This document shows positions 23,780 to 31,969 of a stretch of 64,000 nt of DNA, piece after piece; the first letter of the stretch is position 1; each line of letters begins with the position of its first letter. Below the pieces are notes generated by a model. That model did not search any database. It saw nothing but the letters and a program-made list of their open reading frames with translations, and was not told the DNA's origin. This DNA comes from Cellvibrio sp. UBA7661 (GTDB taxonomy: Bacteria; Pseudomonadota; Gammaproteobacteria; Pseudomonadales; Cellvibrionaceae): contig DLHT01000011.1 in assembly GCA_002483365.1 (NCBI GenBank), positions 186,001-250,000 of the forward strand. Direction: 5' to 3'. The position numbers were made by a program, and so were the translations under genes.

Positions 23780-26508
23780 TAATTCACTCCTCCATTTTTC
23801 AGGATAAACGCTTCCAATGCATCCCGTTCCTGCAAGCGATTCAGTGGTAATAGATCTTCCGCATATTGCGCAACCGTAGGGTTTTTCATATCAACGCGTG
23901 CATCACCGTGAATAAAATTATCGGCAAGTTGTTGCAGATCCTGTGTCCAGATTTCAATTTGTTCGTTCCAGCTGATTTTGCCGGGTTCTATTCCGTCATG
24001 TGCTATGTGCAACTCACCCGTGCCGGTCCACTTCATCGCCTTGGCATTAATTTGTGCAAATGAAATGGCTGCAATTTTATCGCTGGCAGTGACGGCATAG
24101 AGTGGAAGTTGTGGTTCGTCCATGCGTTCGCCTTGCCAGCTTTTAATACTGGGTTGTCCGGTTTTATAATCAATCAGCAGGTATTCACCGTTATGATCCA
24201 ACTGATCGATACGATCAATGCGCAAGGTCAAAGGTAGGCTCGCAAAAGTGGTTTTCACTTCTTGTTCGATAGCAATTACGGTAAAGGCTGGGCGACATTT
24301 TTCTTGTTCAAGCCACTCGATTAACAAATGCGTCAGTCGTTCCTGTTCCAGTTGAGCGTAGGTTGTACCTATATTGGTTCCGCGTTTTTGTTTGATTTTG
24401 TCAATCGCAGTTTGGGTGTGCTGGTTGACCAAACTGTGCAGTGCAACATCATCCAGCCGTAATAAAGTGGACTGATTTTTTAATTCGCGCCAAATATCGG
24501 CAAGCGCCAGGTGTAATAAATCACCGCGTTCAATCGGTGAGAAACCAGCAACGGCATCATCAATACGTGCCGCGCCCAAACGCAAACGTGCAAACGCATG
24601 AAAAGGGCAGGCGGCTTGTTCTTTAAATACGCTGGCACCACCGCGAACCGGTTCTTGTACAGGATCAAAACGTGGAGCATTGGCCGTGTTGATTAATTGC
24701 AGCGATTGCTGCGCTGCAATGGTTTGGTGGTTGTGGCTGCTAATACTTTGCTCATTGTCGATTAATTGTGTAATTGGCGTGAGTGGCCATTGGCGGATTA
24801 ACGCGCTGGGGCTTAGCTCGCTTTCATCATCGCTGTGTGCCGAGCTGAAAATGACTTGCGGTGCACATTGACGGTAATGCGCAGTGAGTGCGCGCGCAAA
24901 TTCCAATTCGCGTTCAGCGCTGGCATGCGGCATTTTATGGGCGCGTTGTAAGTGGGTTGGCAGCAGTGGATTAGGCGCTGGCACAGGTGGCCATTGACGA
25001 TGGTGTAAGCCCATGACCCAGCAGTGACTGAATTGCAAACCTGCGCCTTCCAGTGCGCCGAGAATTTGAATCGGCGAGTGCGGTGTTTGCGCCTGGAATG
25101 GCGTTTTGCTAGCAATGTTGCGCAATTGTTTTACCGCACCCATGTATGAAAATTGAATGCCAAGCGAATCCAATTGCAAAAAATTTTCCAGCACACTGCT
25201 CCATTGGCTTAGCTGTTGATGTTCCTGGCTGTCCAACCGGCGCGTGCCCGGCCAACCGAGCAATTGCAAATGCTGTTCAAAAAAATCAATCCAATATTGC
25301 GCTGTGTGAGTGCCGAACGTTTGGCGGCGATAATTTTCCAGTTGAATCAAACGTGCGCTCAAACTGTTGCTTGTTTCATCAATTACAAGGCGCGCTGATA
25401 ATGTGGTGCACCAATAGCGCAGATCGCGCAGGCTGATGGTGAAATTGCCCTGTTTGCGTAATTCAGTCATCAAGTGGGCGCGCAATACCAGCTCTTGTTC
25501 GTAATCACCAAAAAAAGGCGAGAGTAATAGATTGCAGATGGCTTCCAGATCCCAATTGGGTTTATGCAGCTCAAGTAAATTCAACGTGGCGGCGATAACC
25601 GGTGTGGTTCCCAACGGCGTACCGGCCGAAAAGTTAAAGGGCAGTGTGTAGCGTGGTTGTTCGGGAAGCGCTGCCAAAGGTTCAAATACTTCTACAAAAA
25701 TCCGTTCTACTTGTGCACGGCACTGCCCCAGATTGGGCACGATAATGCCAATCATCGCTTCCGGGTTTTGTGCTAACTGGTTTTTGCTCCACAGTGCTGC
25801 GCTGCGAATTTCCTGTTCTGTGTTATTCACTTCTGTGCGTTGCAAAACGTGATTGCCACTGCTGTGGGTGTGTTCGTTTGTTACATTGTTGAGGTGATGG
25901 CAAGCATGATTGATTAAATCCTGATGTAGTGGCGGAATATCATCAAATCCAATTAGATGGATAATCGGTTCAGGTGAAAGATGTTGTTGTGTAAATGCAT
26001 CTACCAACAGAGCTATTGCATGTTCCTGTGTGATGAAGCCTTGCGCAGTGAGGCGTGCACGAAACTCTCCCAACCACGTCAGCCAGCATTGGCTATTGCT
26101 CAGGGTATTTAACAACGGCTCTGCGTTGCGCACATCGTCTTCGGTTAATTGCCATAACTCCAGATTGCGCAAGGCGCTATCGGCTGCTTGCGCCAAAGGC
26201 TCAGCTTGCAGTAACGCAGCAGCGAGGGATGATTCACCAATAATTCTTTCCCACAGGCTTTGGCGTTGCAGATTATTAATGATCGGTTTTGCGCAAGGCT
26301 CATAAGCGCGCCGCTGCAACAGACTCCAATTCAAATCAATCCACTGGCTGAGCGAATAAATACGCGGGTTGCTCCAAACGCTGTCATGTAGTTGTTGTCC
26401 GTACGCGCGCAACATGTGGTTGCGTAAACGGTTGTTGGCGGTGATGAGCAACTCACCGTTTTGGATAGCAGACAGGTAGGGAGTAATATTGAAATAGGTA
26501 TCAACCAT
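23779..26508 (-). CDS. AddB-like PD-(D/E)XK nuclease family protein
   Basis: A 909-residue partner of the AddA-like helicase. The C-terminal RecB-type nuclease is intact: RIDRIDQL, LIDYKTGQ and EPQLPLYA supply the acidic residues, Lys and the Q-xxx-Y motif. An ACPFHAFARLRL segment near residue 620 resembles the first cysteine region of AddB, but the cysteine triad that completes the Fe-S cluster in AddB is not evident. The N-terminal inactivated helicase part keeps sections such as IIVPNLGQCRAQVERIF but no Walker A. It is the first gene of a two-gene minus-strand operon. Confidence 0.88.
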   Translation of the reverse strand: MVDTYFNITPYLSAIQNGELLITANNRLRNHMLRAYGQQLHDSVWSNPRIYSLSQWIDLNWSLLQRRAYEPCAKPIINNLQRQSLWERIIGESSLAAALLQAEPLAQAADSALRNLELWQLTEDDVRNAEPLLNTLSNSQCWLTWLGEFRARLTAQGFITQEHAIALLVDAFTQQHLSPEPIIHLIGFDDIPPLHQDLINHACHHLNNVTNEHTHSSGNHVLQRTEVNNTEQEIRSAALWSKNQLAQNPEAMIGIIVPNLGQCRAQVERIFVEVFEPLAALPEQPRYTLPFNFSAGTPLGTTPVIAATLNLLELHKPNWDLEAICNLLLSPFFGDYEQELVLRAHLMTELRKQGNFTISLRDLRYWCTTLSARLVIDETSNSLSARLIQLENYRRQTFGTHTAQYWIDFFEQHLQLLGWPGTRRLDSQEHQQLSQWSSVLENFLQLDSLGIQFSYMGAVKQLRNIASKTPFQAQTPHSPIQILGALEGAGLQFSHCWVMGLHHRQWPPVPAPNPLLPTHLQRAHKMPHASAERELEFARALTAHYRQCAPQVIFSSAHSDDESELSPSALIRQWPLTPITQLIDNEQSISSHNHQTIAAQQSLQLINTANAPRFDPVQEPVRGGASVFKEQAACPFHAFARLRLGAARIDDAVAGFSPIERGDLLHLALADIWRELKNQSTLLRLDDVALHSLVNQHTQTAIDKIKQKRGTNIGTTYAQLEQERLTHLLIEWLEQEKCRPAFTVIAIEQEVKTTFASLPLTLRIDRIDQLDHNGEYLLIDYKTGQPSIKSWQGERMDEPQLPLYAVTASDKIAAISFAQINAKAMKWTGTGELHIAHDGIEPGKISWNEQIEIWTQDLQQLADNFIHGDARVDMKNPTVAQYAEDLLPLNRLQERDALEAFILKNGGVN

Positions 26509-26847
26509 AATGTTTTTCTGCGTTTTAAGGTGAGGGGCGATTATGGCACTGGTATCCGTTATGCAACAGGTTTTTGGTTATAAGCGTGCATAAGTGGTCG
26601 GTTATAAGTGGTTGTTGGATAAAGACTTTACACTTCTTGCGGCTTGTTTGGGTGTTGGAAACATGCTACTTTTTCAACCCATAAAAAGCGATATATTAGA
26701 ATTTCATCTGTACGGAAGCAGATAATCCCCCCGGCACATCAGGTCAATACAAACAGGTGAGTGTTTCTGGCACACATGATTTCTTAGCGTTATTGTCATG
26801 TACAGCTATGATTCCCTTTGTATCCATAACTATAAGCAAGTGACCTT
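26509..26847. other. Divergent addB-like / MFS intergenic region
   Basis: 339 bp of non-coding sequence. A GGTTATAAG direct repeat occurs near 26576 and 26602. I see no clear operator palindrome for the sugar-acid transporter and no open frame worth calling. Confidence 0.45.
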
Positions 26848-28263
26848 ATGAACCAGCAAATCCCCAGCCAGCAATCTGTTGGCAACTATCGTTGGACTAT
26901 TTGTGGCCTGTTATTTTTTGCCACCACTGTCAACTACCTTGACCGCCAAGTATTAAGTCTGTTGTCCCCTGAGCTGATGGAGCTCTATAAATGGAACAAC
27001 AATGACTACGGCAATATCACTGCGCTCTTCACCTTCGTCTATGCGATCTCGATGATTTTCGCTGGGCGCTTTATCGATAAATTCGGTACCAAGAACGGCT
27101 ATATCATCGCTATCGCCATCTGGTCGTTCGGTGCTGCAATCCACGCATTTGCCTATGAAATGGGTGCCGGTTTTTACACCATGTTGAGCTGGGTTGGCTT
27201 TGCGGATATTGATCAAACCAATGGAACGGTTAATGGCACCGCCATGATTACGGTTTATTCCGTCGCTGGCTTTATGATCGCCCGTGCTGTGCTTGCGTTT
27301 GGTGAGGCGGGCAACTTCCCGGCAGCAATTAAGGCAACTGCCGAGTACTTCCCTAAAAAAGAACGTTCGTTTGCCACCGGCATTTTTAATTCCGGCGCTA
27401 ATGTCGGCGCAATTCTGGCTCCACTGACAGTACCTGTTATTGGTGTGATGTGGGGTTGGCAATGGGCATTTATCGCGGTGGGGATTATCGGTTTTGCGTG
27501 GATTGGGTTTTGGTGGGTGTGGTACGACAAACCCAGCGAACAAAAGCGCCTGAGCGAGGCCGAGCGCGCCTATATCAATTCCGATGTTGAAGCCGTTGAA
27601 GCCGTTGAGGAAGAAGTAAAAACCTCCTGGTTTACCTTGCTCAGTTACAAACAAACCTGGGCATTTGCATTTGGCAAGTTCATGACCGATGGTGTGTGGT
27701 GGTTCTTCCTCTTCTGGTTGCCTATTTACCTGAGTGCGCAACACGGTATGGAAAAAACGGAAATTGCTCTGCCAATCGCATTGATTTATACCCTGACGAT
27801 GTTTGGCAGCATTGGTGGTGGTGCCTTCCCCGGTTATTTCATCAAGAAAGGGATGGATGCATTTAATGCACGCCGCACGGCAATGTTTGTGATTGCATTA
27901 TTCCCATTGGTCGTACTACTGGCGCAGCCGTTAGGGCATATTTCAGTGTGGATTCCCATCCTGCTGATTGCGATAGGCGCATCGGCGCATCAAGCTTGGT
28001 CGGCTAATATTTTCACCACTGTGTCGGATATGTTCCCCAAGAAAGCAGTGGGTTCAGTAGTCGGGATTGGTGGCTTTGCCGGTGGTATGGGTGGAGTATT
28101 GCTCAATAAACTCGGTGGCGGTTTGTTTGACCACTTTGAAAAGGTAGGCAATATTACGATGGGTTACACCATTATGTTTGCCATTTGCGCAACTGCGTAC
28201 CTCATCGCCTGGTTTGTTATGCGCATGTTGGTGCCCAAGTACAAGCCAATTACTGACTTGTAA
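26848..28263 (+). CDS. MFS transporter, hexuronate (ExuT/ACS) type
   Basis: Twelve-helix major facilitator of the anion:cation symporter group, with the pattern of hexuronate carriers: NYLDRQVLSLLSPEL in helix 1, GRFIDKFGTKNGY in the loop 2-3, ARAVLAFGEAGNFPAAIKA in helix 4 and SFATGIFNSGANVGAI in helix 5. The central insertion between helices 3 and 4 (WVGFADIDQTNGTVNGT) is longer than in ExuT. Galacturonate or glucuronate import is likely for a pectin- or xylan-using bacterium; the exact substrate cannot be read. It is monocistronic, ending at a strong terminator. Confidence 0.88.
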   Translation: MNQQIPSQQSVGNYRWTICGLLFFATTVNYLDRQVLSLLSPELMELYKWNNNDYGNITALFTFVYAISMIFAGRFIDKFGTKNGYIIAIAIWSFGAAIHAFAYEMGAGFYTMLSWVGFADIDQTNGTVNGTAMITVYSVAGFMIARAVLAFGEAGNFPAAIKATAEYFPKKERSFATGIFNSGANVGAILAPLTVPVIGVMWGWQWAFIAVGIIGFAWIGFWWVWYDKPSEQKRLSEAERAYINSDVEAVEAVEEEVKTSWFTLLSYKQTWAFAFGKFMTDGVWWFFLFWLPIYLSAQHGMEKTEIALPIALIYTLTMFGSIGGGAFPGYFIKKGMDAFNARRTAMFVIALFPLVVLLAQPLGHISVWIPILLIAIGASAHQAWSANIFTTVSDMFPKKAVGSVVGIGGFAGGMGGVLLNKLGGGLFDHFEKVGNITMGYTIMFAICATAYLIAWFVMRMLVPKYKPITDL

Positions 28264-28291
28264 TTTCATCACTCCACCTGTTTGTTGCTTG

Positions 28292-28326
28292 AAAACCGCC
28301 GTCAGTTAACTGACGGCGGTTTTTTA
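28292..28326 (+). terminator. Intrinsic terminator after the MFS gene
   Basis: A perfect 28-bp palindrome (28294-28321, half-site AACCGCCGTCAGTT) followed by a T-run; the RNA would form a long GC-rich hairpin. Confidence 0.9.
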
Positions 28327-28495
28327 TTGCTGCTTGTATCAGTGTGGATGTTGTTATCGCTTGTTCCTTAATATCAAAAAAGTATAAAAAACAGTCAAAA
28401 TTTAACGCACTTATTGCCCCGGGAAACCATGCAACGTTAATAATGAAAACGCATTTCCTGTTTGAATGAAGATAAGCCTGCATGAGGAGTCTGCT

Positions 28496-29008
28496 ATGTC
28501 TGCAACTAATAACAATAGTGCTACGGCCAAGACGATTATGAGCAAAACGCTGTTGAGTGCTTATGAAGGCTGGACAATCCAGCGTCTCGCCGAGTTTTTT
28601 ATCAAGCATGCTATTTCAGGTGCGCCTGTTATTGCATCGGACCATGAGTTGGTGGGTGTGGTGACTGTTTCTGACATTTTTAAATTCAGCAATATGGAAG
28701 AGAGTCGCCGCCGTGAAGCATTGCGCAACTACTATCGCGAAAGTTGTGAAATAGATCTGGATGAAACAAGTTTGCGTGAGTGGAGTGGCCGTGCGGAACA
28801 AAATTGCACTGTGCATCAAATCATGCAAAAAGAAATCATCACAGTGGAGCAAGCGGCTAGCGTCAGTGAAGTTGCTGCGGTGATGGTGCGAAACAATATC
28901 CATCGCGTAGTAGTAACTGAGTACAAAATCGCTGTAGGCGTAATTACCAGTATGGATATCTTGCGCCATTTGCAGCAAGACGGGCCTGGGCTTCGCTTGG
29001 CTGGCTAA
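28496..29008 (+). CDS. CBS-domain protein
   Basis: A 170-residue protein made of two CBS motifs, which bind adenine nucleotides and act as energy or redox sensors. The first has APVIASDHELVGVVTVSDIF, the second HRVVVTEYKIAVGVITSMDIL. Start ATG 28496 is chosen because GGAG lies 8 nt upstream; an ATG at 28466 has none. There is no attached enzymatic domain, so it probably acts on a partner protein not encoded beside it. It ends at a terminator at 29066-29100. Confidence 0.9.
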   Translation: MSATNNNSATAKTIMSKTLLSAYEGWTIQRLAEFFIKHAISGAPVIASDHELVGVVTVSDIFKFSNMEESRRREALRNYYRESCEIDLDETSLREWSGRAEQNCTVHQIMQKEIITVEQAASVSEVAAVMVRNNIHRVVVTEYKIAVGVITSMDILRHLQQDGPGLRLAG

Positions 29009-29065
29009 TGATTAAATCGATTGGTTATTTGTACGTCTATTTGATAAGTGCATCACAAAAAAATT

Positions 29066-29100
29066 AAATCCCCGGAATGTTTATTTCGGGGATTTTTTTT
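29066..29100 (+). terminator. Intrinsic terminator after the CBS gene
   Basis: AAATCCCCGGAA and TTCGGGGATTT pair around a short loop, with eight T at the end. Confidence 0.88.
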
Positions 29101-29249
29101 GGCCATGCACTTTTATTGTAAGAGTTACATTATTGAAAATGCCTCATCCAATGAACTTTATTCCAGTATTTGAAAAATTTTTATTTTTCTTTGTTTAATT
29201 TGCATTTTTTTCATGCATGTAAATCACATTGCCTCGCTCAAAGCCCTCT

Positions 29250-29276
29250 GAACTCCTGAAAATACCGGTGGTCAAT
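29250..29276 (+). promoter_or_regulatory. Sigma-E-like promoter of the DUF4398-OmpA lipoprotein operon
   Basis: GAACTC (29250-29255), 16-nt spacer, TCAAT (29272-29276), giving a start about 30 bp before ATG 29311. AlgU control of a comparable OmpA-type lipoprotein (lptF) is known in Pseudomonas aeruginosa. Confidence 0.5.
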
Positions 29277-29310
29277 TTTATGAGCACGTTAACTTTCGAG
29301 GAGAAAAACC

Positions 29311-29712
29311 ATGAATAAATTATCTGCTCAGTGGAATAAAAAAATTATTCCATCGTTAATCGTATGTATGGTTTGTGGGATATTTGCGGGTTGTGCCTCC
29401 ACCCCGAAAGCACCAACAGGGGCATTGCAGGCCGCTGAATTGGCAATAGCTAAAGCGGAGCAAGATCGCGTGGCGGATTATGCATCGCCAGAGTTGAGTG
29501 AGGCGCGTGAAAAATTGACAGCGGCACGTGTTGCTGTTGCAGAAAAGGAAATGGTGCGCGCAGCGCGTTTGGCTGAACAAGCTCGCGCCGATGCAGAACT
29601 GGCTTCAGCGAAAACACAGTCTGCGAAAGCGCAAGAAGTAAATGCAGAGTTGGATAAAAATGCCGATATTCTGCAGCGCGAACTGCAGCGCAATTCAGGA
29701 GGTGCATTATGA
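29311..29712 (+). CDS. DUF4398 lipoprotein
   Basis: Small outer-membrane-type lipoprotein: lipobox IFAGC with Cys28, then a 105-residue helical DUF4398 region (LQAAELAIAKAEQDRVADYA, ELSEAREKLTAARVAVAEKE) rich in alanine and charged residues, likely a coiled coil in the periplasm. GAGGAG lies about 7 nt before ATG 29311. It overlaps the next gene by four bases (ATGA), so the two are translationally coupled. The pairing of a DUF4398 lipoprotein with an OmpA-like lipoprotein is a conserved arrangement in Pseudomonadales, associated with envelope stress. Confidence 0.88.
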   Translation: MNKLSAQWNKKIIPSLIVCMVCGIFAGCASTPKAPTGALQAAELAIAKAEQDRVADYASPELSEAREKLTAARVAVAEKEMVRAARLAEQARADAELASAKTQSAKAQEVNAELDKNADILQRELQRNSGGAL

Positions 29713-30467
29713 AACCTGTAATGAAATTCACATCGCTGGCAACATTGATTTTTTCTGTTTCTTTATTAGTTGCGTGTGCTAGCCCCAAGGCACCAGATGC
29801 AGCTGCGCAGGTACGTGCGAATTTGACGCAATTGCAGACTGATCCCCAACTGGCAACACTTGCACCAGTGGAAATTAAAATTGCAGAAGATGCGGTGCGT
29901 TTGGCTGAGGAACCGCGCGATGATAAAGCACTGGCAGCACATTTTGTGTATTTGGCTGAGCGTAAAGTAGAAACCGCAAGCTCTTTGGCTGAGGCACGTT
30001 TTTATGAAGAGCAGCGGCAAGGTCTGAGCGAACAAATAACGGCTGCGCAATTGGAGGCTCGCACCAAAGAAACCGAGGCGTTACGCCGTCAAATCGCGGA
30101 GCTAAACGCAAAGCAAACTGATCGCGGTTTGGTTGTTACATTAGGAGATGTATTGTTTGAAATTGGTAGATCGGATCTGAAGCCCAGTGCACATGCCAAT
30201 TTAAACAAGCTGACCAAGTTTCTTGAACAGCAACCTGATCGTTCGGTAGTAATAGAAGGTCACACCGATAACATGGGGAGCGATAGTTACAATCAAACAC
30301 TTTCACAAAATCGCGCTGATTCAGTGAAAGCCTTTTTGATTGAACAAGGTGTAGCGGCTAACCGGATTACTGCAATAGGAAAAGGTGAAAGCGCACCGGT
30401 CGCGAGTAATGATTCATCCTCTGGTCGTCAATTAAATCGGCGTGTCGAAATAGTGATTGCGAATTAA
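29709..30467 (+). CDS. OmpA-family lipoprotein with DUF4398 region
   Basis: Lipoprotein with peptidoglycan-binding C-terminal domain. Signal peptide ends LLVAC (Cys23). The middle, about 30-130, is a DUF4398-like helical region (LAPVEIKIAEDAVRLAEEP, then a charged coiled coil QAEA-type stretch to TEALRRQIAELNAKQ). The C-terminus (about 140-252) is an OmpA/MotB domain with GDVLFEIGRSDLKPSA, IEGHTDNMGSDSYNQTLSQ and LNRRVEIVI. It should tether the outer membrane to peptidoglycan. It resembles LptF of Pseudomonas in design and context; that equivalence is inference. Confidence 0.9.
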   Translation: MKPVMKFTSLATLIFSVSLLVACASPKAPDAAAQVRANLTQLQTDPQLATLAPVEIKIAEDAVRLAEEPRDDKALAAHFVYLAERKVETASSLAEARFYEEQRQGLSEQITAAQLEARTKETEALRRQIAELNAKQTDRGLVVTLGDVLFEIGRSDLKPSAHANLNKLTKFLEQQPDRSVVIEGHTDNMGSDSYNQTLSQNRADSVKAFLIEQGVAANRITAIGKGESAPVASNDSSSGRQLNRRVEIVIAN

Positions 30468-30524
30468 TACAGTGTTGTGCAAGACGTTTAACGTAATACT
30501 AAATCGGTAAATAAGGAGCTTTTT

Positions 30525-30836
30525 ATGAAATCTATTCATTATTATGTGTCTGCTATTATCATGACGTTTGTTTTGGCTATCACTGGATGCGCGTCTACAT
30601 CCAAAGAAAAAAGCACGGGTGAGTATCTTGATGATGCTGTGATCACAACCAAAGTGAAAGCGGCATTTGTTGAAGATGATCAACTTAAAGCAACCGAAAT
30701 TCAGGTTGAAACCTACAAAGGGGTTGTTCAGTTGAGTGGGTTTGTTGAAGATCGCTCCCATATTGGAAAAGCAGAGCGGGTGACACGTGAGGTAAAAGGG
30801 GTGAAGTCAGTGAAAAATGATATTCGTGTGAAATGA
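30525..30836 (+). CDS. BON-domain lipoprotein
   Basis: A 103-residue lipoprotein: lipobox AITGC with Cys22, then one BON domain (DDAVITTKVKAAFVEDDQL, VETYKGVVQLSGFVEDRS, VKSVKNDIRVK), which binds phospholipid and is found in OsmY-type envelope-stress proteins. AAGGAG lies 9 nt before the ATG. It follows the OmpA-like gene by 57 bp with no terminator between, so it probably belongs to the same stress-inducible operon, and ends at the terminator 30955-30987. Confidence 0.9.
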   Translation: MKSIHYYVSAIIMTFVLAITGCASTSKEKSTGEYLDDAVITTKVKAAFVEDDQLKATEIQVETYKGVVQLSGFVEDRSHIGKAERVTREVKGVKSVKNDIRVK

Positions 30837-30954
30837 CAAATGGTTGATTTCGCCTGCGGTGACTTATAAGGATTTTGGATAAGGATTAAATAAGGACATT
30901 TGATGAGAGGGATTTCTTTAATGGAGTGATTATGTAAGTACTTGGAGTAAAAAT

Positions 30955-30987
30955 AAAAAAGCTGTCATGCAAGTGACAGCTTTTTTA
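30955..30987. terminator. Bidirectional terminator between BON gene and murI
   Basis: AAAAAAGCTGTCA and TGACAGCTTTTTT pair around the loop TGCAAG; A-run and T-run flank both sides, so it can stop the converging transcripts. Confidence 0.9.
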
Positions 30988-31011
30988 TTTTTTAATCTGA
31001 GGAAGCTGGTT

Positions 31012-31851
31012 TTATTCAATATTAATGAATTCAGCTGTGTGTATACCAAAAGTGTGTAGCGCGGGAATCAGGCGTTCAGCTTCCGCTGTTTTTTTTGTGA
31101 AAACAGCGGTGTGTCCCGTCTTGTTGCGTACATCTCCCATTCTTCCTTCCAATAAATATTCCACTCGGCGTGCGATTGCTTCCCCTGAATCGATCAGTTG
31201 TATCGCTGCAGGTAAACAGGCCGCCAGTTCTGCTTTGAGTAAAGGGAAGTGCGTACAAGCCAACACCAACACATCCATTTGTGCCGCTTGTTCATGTTGC
31301 ATCAATTGGGCGGTGATGTGAGCAATCGATTGATCATCAATTGTTTCACCGCGTAACTTTTGCTCTGCAATTTGCACCAACTCGCTGGTGCCGAGTGAAA
31401 TAACATCGCATTGCGGAGCGTACTCGCGGATAAGTTCATAGGTGTAGGGGCGTGCGACGGTAGCAGGTGTTGCCAGAAGGCCTATCACCCCGGTCTTGCT
31501 TAATTTTGCTGCCGGTTTAATGGCGGGTACTACACCGACAATGGGCAGGCTCAAGCGGCTACGTAAATGCGGCAGGGTGAGGGTGCTGGCGGTATTGCAG
31601 GCAATGATCAGAATATCCACGGGATATTCCTGCAATAACCGGTTCATTACCATATCGACCCTGGCAATAAGTTCTGCTTCACCTTTGGTGCCGTAGGGAA
31701 AAAAGCCGTTATCTGAGGCGTATACCAGTGAAAGCGAGGGTAAGCGCTGCAGGATTTCCCGAGCCACGCTCAGGCCGCCAACACCAGAGTCGAACACCAA
31801 AATACGCGGGCTGTTATTTGTTTGAGTGGCGTTACTCATCGGGCGGCTCAT
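31012..31851 (-). CDS. murI: Glutamate racemase MurI
   Basis: Interconverts L- and D-glutamate for peptidoglycan. The 279-residue protein has the catalytic motifs FDSGVGGLSV (20-29), ACNTAS (Cys85) and LACTHFPLL (second catalytic Cys near 199). ATG 31851 is annotated; an in-frame ATG at 31839 is also possible, and the first 13 residues are not conserved in the family. It is monocistronic, divergent from rmuC. Confidence 0.95.
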   Translation of the reverse strand: MSRPMSNATQTNNSPRILVFDSGVGGLSVAREILQRLPSLSLVYASDNGFFPYGTKGEAELIARVDMVMNRLLQEYPVDILIIACNTASTLTLPHLRSRLSLPIVGVVPAIKPAAKLSKTGVIGLLATPATVARPYTYELIREYAPQCDVISLGTSELVQIAEQKLRGETIDDQSIAHITAQLMQHEQAAQMDVLVLACTHFPLLKAELAACLPAAIQLIDSGEAIARRVEYLLEGRMGDVRNKTGHTAVFTKKTAEAERLIPALHTFGIHTAEFINIE

Positions 31852-31969
31852 AGTAGATAACGATAGGGCAATTCAATCGCCTGCAAGTGGGCAACTATTG
31901 CTAAAATGGCCGCGATTTTAACGGCCATTGCCGATAAAGCCTAGCGGCGTTTTGCATCTGGAGTTTTCT

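Noticed and set aside
26576..26610. Direct repeat GGTTATAAG upstream of the MFS transporter
   Set aside because: Two short copies in AT-rich sequence with no link to a promoter; likely chance.
26953..27744. 263-codon minus-strand frame across the MFS gene
   Set aside because: Antisense shadow of a well-supported transporter; the translation is of a biased composition without domain features.
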